From NCBI GenBank assembly GCA_003249585.1, contig QKIM01000627.1:1-8594 (forward strand): a stretch of 8,594 nucleotides of DNA, given 5' to 3'. A program made the position numbers and the translations under genes. Of this stretch, positions 6,037 through 8,594 are shown piece by piece. The notes under the pieces are model-generated. The model did no database searches. It saw nothing but the letters and a program-made list of their open reading frames with translations, and was not told the DNA's origin. Every line of letters begins with the position of its first letter. The stretch's first letter is position 1. Source of the stretch: Deltaproteobacteria bacterium (lineage in GTDB: Bacteria; Myxococcota_A; Polyangia; HGW-17).

Positions 6037-7338
6037 ATGAGCAGCGATGTCAAGCAGATGCGAAAAGCGCACCGGGTACTGACGACCATGTCGTTTTCGC
6101 CGGTAGCCCTGGAGCGCGGGTATGCGAACCGTACGCTCCGCGTTGATCTGAGCACCCGCACTCTGGAGTGGCGGGAGGTCAGCGAGGAGATGAAGAGGCT
6201 GTGGGTCGGCGGCAAGGGCTTCGACCTGTGGCTCATGTTCCAGGAGATCTCCGAGAACACGGTCTGGGACAGCCCGGAGAACCCCATCTGTCTCTCCTCG
6301 GGCCCCCTGGGCGGCACGACCTCCTTCCCCGGGAGCGGCAAGACCCTGGTGACGGCCCTCTCGCCCCTCACGGGCTCCGTCATGGACTCCAACGTGGGCG
6401 GGTATTTCGGGCCCTTCATGAAGTTCGCCGGGATGGACGCCATCACCGTCGTCGGCAAGGCCGAGGAGCAGGTGGTGCTCATCATCGACGCCGTGGCGGG
6501 CACCATCACCATCGAGACCGCCCCCGAGGAGTCCGTGGACTCCCACCTCGTGTGCGAGGAGCTCACCGAGATGTACGCCGACGACGAGCTGGACCGTCGG
6601 AACATCGCCGTGGTGGCCGCGGGGCGCGGTGCGGATCACACCCGCATGGGTATCCTCAACTTCTCCTTTTACGACTGGCGCCGGCAGGTGGCGAGGCTCA
6701 AACAGTCCGGCCGCGGCGGCATCGGCACGGTGTTCCGTGACAAGAACCTCAAGGCCCTGGTGGTCAAGAACCGCGGGATCACGCCCGCGTGGCGCATCGC
6801 CGAGTCCAAGGTCGCCCATCTCACCCGGCCCTCGAAGATCCACACCCAGTGTCTCTCCGAGACCGAGGAGATCAAGGACATCGCCGCCCGGTACGACTAC
6901 GATCCCGAGTACGTCATCGAGATGCTCGAGGACGTTCAGGAGCGGTACCGTCACATCTCCAAGACCGCCATCGACATCGTGAGCGAGATGACGGGGACGC
7001 CCAAGTCCTGGCTGTATCACATCGCCACCTTCTACAAGAGCTTCTCCCTGGATCCCAAGGGCGAGACCATCATCCAGGTCTGCATGGGGACCGCCTGCCA
7101 CGTCAAGGGGGCGGCCCGCATCCTCGACAGCTTCGAGCGGGTCCTCGGGGTGAAGGCGGGGCAGACCACCGGGGACGGCCGGTTCTCCCTGGAGGCGGTG
7201 GCCTGCCTCGGGGCGTGCAGCCTCGCCCCCGTGGTCAAGCTCGGAGAGGAGGTCCACGGGCACGTGAAGGCCCAGGACGTGGAGAAGATCATCGCCTCGG
7301 CCCCCGAGGCCCAAAGGGGAGGTGCCACCCATGCCTAG
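6037..7338 (+). CDS. AFOR N-terminal domain fused to NuoE-like [2Fe-2S] subunit
   Basis: The 433-aa protein has two domains. Residues about 30-246 match the N-terminal domain of aldehyde:ferredoxin oxidoreductases: RVDLSTRTLEW, a GGKGFDLWLM block, SSGPLGGT, SPLTG (109-113), NVGGYFG (119-125) with KFAGMDA, and finally SGRGGIGTVF with KNLKALVV. In true AFORs this domain helps hold the tungstopterin. The AFOR C-terminal domains are absent. Residues about 285-425 are a NuoE-like thioredoxin-fold domain with HIATFYKSF and four cluster cysteines, Cys349, Cys354, Cys390 and Cys394, in CMGTAC and CLGAC; these should bind a [2Fe-2S] cluster passing electrons to or from the NuoF-like flavoprotein encoded next. 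The ATG is preceded by GGAG at 6025-6028 with 8-bp spacing. The stop overlaps the next start by 8 bp, so the two are co-translated. The role of the AFOR domain is unknown; it may dock a tungsten subunit. Confidence 0.85.
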   Translation: MSSDVKQMRKAHRVLTTMSFSPVALERGYANRTLRVDLSTRTLEWREVSEEMKRLWVGGKGFDLWLMFQEISENTVWDSPENPICLSSGPLGGTTSFPGSGKTLVTALSPLTGSVMDSNVGGYFGPFMKFAGMDAITVVGKAEEQVVLIIDAVAGTITIETAPEESVDSHLVCEELTEMYADDELDRRNIAVVAAGRGADHTRMGILNFSFYDWRRQVARLKQSGRGGIGTVFRDKNLKALVVKNRGITPAWRIAESKVAHLTRPSKIHTQCLSETEEIKDIAARYDYDPEYVIEMLEDVQERYRHISKTAIDIVSEMTGTPKSWLYHIATFYKSFSLDPKGETIIQVCMGTACHVKGAARILDSFERVLGVKAGQTTGDGRFSLEAVACLGACSLAPVVKLGEEVHGHVKAQDVEKIIASAPEAQRGGATHA

Positions 7339-8594
7339 ACTGACCACCGAACTGCTCACGAAGGTCAAAGACACCGAACGTGCCCGTCAGGCCGGCTACA
7401 AGGGCGCCCTCCACGTCTGCACGGGCACCGGCTGCGTCTCCGCCAGGGGATTCGTCGTCCGCGACGGCCTCGCGCGAGTCCTCAAAGAGCGCGGCATAGA
7501 CGGGGACTACCTCGTCATGGGGACCGGCTGCCACGGCTTCTGCGCCATGGGGCCCATCGTCCTGGTCCAGCCCGAGGGGACCTTCTACCAGAAGGTCACC
7601 GAGAAGGACCTCGAGGCCATCGTCGACGAGCATCTCCTGGGCGGCAAACCCGTCGAGCGCCTGCTCTACGAGAATCCCGTAACGGGCGAACGCGTCGGGA
7701 AGGTGCAGGACATCGGCTTCTTCTCCAAGCAGCAGCTCATCGCCCTGCGCAACAAGGGCGTCATCGATCCCGAGAACATCGACCACTACATCGCCCGGGA
7801 CGGCTATCACGCCCTGGGGTCGGTCCTCGACGGCAAGGATCCCGAGGGGGTCATCGCTACGGTCCTCGAGTCTGGGCTGCGCGGGCGCGGCGGCGGCGGC
7901 TTCCCCACGGGCGTCAAGTGGCGCTCGGGGCTCGAGGCGAAGCGACGCCACGGCACGGAGATCTACGTGGTCTGCAACGCCGACGAGGGAGATCCTGGCG
8001 CCTTCATGGACCGCTCCATCCTGGAGACCGACCCCCACTCGGTCATCGAGGGGATGGTCATCGGGGCCTACGCCCTGGGGGCTCACGAGGGGTTCGTCTA
8101 TGTCCGCAAGGAGTATCCCCTCGCCCTCGAGCGGCTGCGCAAGGCCCTTGCCGACGCCCGTGAGAAGGGGCTCCTCGGAGACGACATCCTGGGCAGCGGC
8201 TTCGACTTCGACATCAACATCCATGTGGGCGCCGGCGCCTTCGTCTGCGGCGAGTCCACGGCCCTCATGAACTCCATGGCCGGGCGCCCCGGGGAGCCCA
8301 GGGCCAAGTATGTCCACAACGTGGAGCACGGCTTCCGCGACAAGCCCACCATCCTCAACAACGTGGAGACCTGGGCCAACATCCCCGCCATCCTGCTCAA
8401 CGGAGCCCCGTGGTTCGCCTCCATCGGCACCGGGGACGTGAGCGAGAACCCCTGGGGCGGCAGCGCCGGGACCAAGGTCTTCTCCCTGGTGGGTGACATC
8501 AACAACACGGGCCTCGTGGAGGTCCCCATGGGCATCACCCTGCGCGAGATCATCGACGACATCGGCGGCGGGATCCCCGGCGGGCGGGCCTTCA
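7331..8594 (+). CDS. NuoF/HndC-like NAD(H)-binding flavoprotein (3'-truncated)
   Basis: The gene runs off the window; 421 codons are visible. Residues about 24-105 form a thioredoxin-like [2Fe-2S] domain with Cys30, Cys35, Cys67 and Cys71 (CTGTGC and CHGFC). The NuoF domain follows: the glycine-rich GRGGGGFPTG (185-194) with KW, then NADEGDPGAFMDR (216-228), GAGAFVCGESTAL (300-312), NNVETWANIP (343-352) and NNTGLVEVPMG (391-401), which together make the FMN and NADH sites. The [4Fe-4S] cysteines expected near the C-terminus lie beyond the window. The extra N-terminal domain and the NADEGDP form are typical of soluble NAD-linked hydrogenase, formate dehydrogenase and bifurcating complexes rather than respiratory complex I. 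It would exchange electrons between NAD(H) and iron-sulfur clusters. GGAGGTG at 7318-7324 is a strong ribosome binding site for the ATG at 7331. Confidence 0.93.
   Translation, partial: MPRLTTELLTKVKDTERARQAGYKGALHVCTGTGCVSARGFVVRDGLARVLKERGIDGDYLVMGTGCHGFCAMGPIVLVQPEGTFYQKVTEKDLEAIVDEHLLGGKPVERLLYENPVTGERVGKVQDIGFFSKQQLIALRNKGVIDPENIDHYIARDGYHALGSVLDGKDPEGVIATVLESGLRGRGGGGFPTGVKWRSGLEAKRRHGTEIYVVCNADEGDPGAFMDRSILETDPHSVIEGMVIGAYALGAHEGFVYVRKEYPLALERLRKALADAREKGLLGDDILGSGFDFDINIHVGAGAFVCGESTALMNSMAGRPGEPRAKYVHNVEHGFRDKPTILNNVETWANIPAILLNGAPWFASIGTGDVSENPWGGSAGTKVFSLVGDINNTGLVEVPMGITLREIIDDIGGGIPGGRAF

Noticed and set aside
5929..7374. 481-codon open frame on the minus strand opposite the AFOR_N-NuoE gene
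   Set aside because: It is the mirror of a strong, motif-supported gene; its composition is typical of an antisense shadow.
1..8594. tRNA, rRNA, CRISPR array, insertion sequence or attachment site
   Set aside because: I saw no cloverleaf, regular spacer-repeat pattern, transposase motif or terminal inverted repeats anywhere in the window.

Overview
The window is GC-rich DNA with strong G/C preference at third codon positions, as expected of a free-living bacterium. A PhaR-type regulator together with an aldehyde:ferredoxin-oxidoreductase-like (AFOR-like) and NuoE/NuoF-like electron-transfer module suggests an anaerobic proteobacterial or Desulfobacterota-type organism. That assignment is an inference from gene content, not a marker-based call.

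Layout. (1) Positions 1-3139, plus strand: the 3' part of an unrecognised Arg-rich protein; then a PhaR/PHB_acc-type transcription regulator (1331-1888), with a candidate promoter lying between the arms of a perfect 8-bp inverted repeat; then a divergent PP2C-family phosphatase (1931-3139) that keeps its metal-binding aspartates but carries a large insertion. (2) Positions 3169-5750, minus strand: a two-gene operon encoding a MoxR-family AAA+ ATPase and, through an ATGA overlap, a membrane-anchored DUF58 protein. It converges on the phosphatase gene with a 29-bp gap. (3) Positions 5751-6036: a divergent intergenic region with weak promoter candidates and three copies of a 7-bp motif in alternating orientation. 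(4) Positions 6037-8594, plus strand: a redox operon. Its first gene fuses a complete AFOR N-terminal domain to a NuoE-like [2Fe-2S] domain. Its second gene, cut by the window end, is a NuoF/HndC-like flavoprotein with its own N-terminal [2Fe-2S] domain.

How they may work together. The redox operon looks like the NAD(H)-linked input or output module of a larger oxidoreductase, carrying electrons between NAD(H)/FMN and ferredoxin or a tungsten enzyme whose other subunits would lie downstream. The MoxR-DUF58 pair is a chaperone-like ATPase with its usual membrane partner. The phosphatase sits next to it and could act in the same signalling context, but nothing in the sequence proves this. The most unusual items are the AFOR_N-NuoE fusion, the PP2C insertion, and the inverted repeat framing the phaR promoter.
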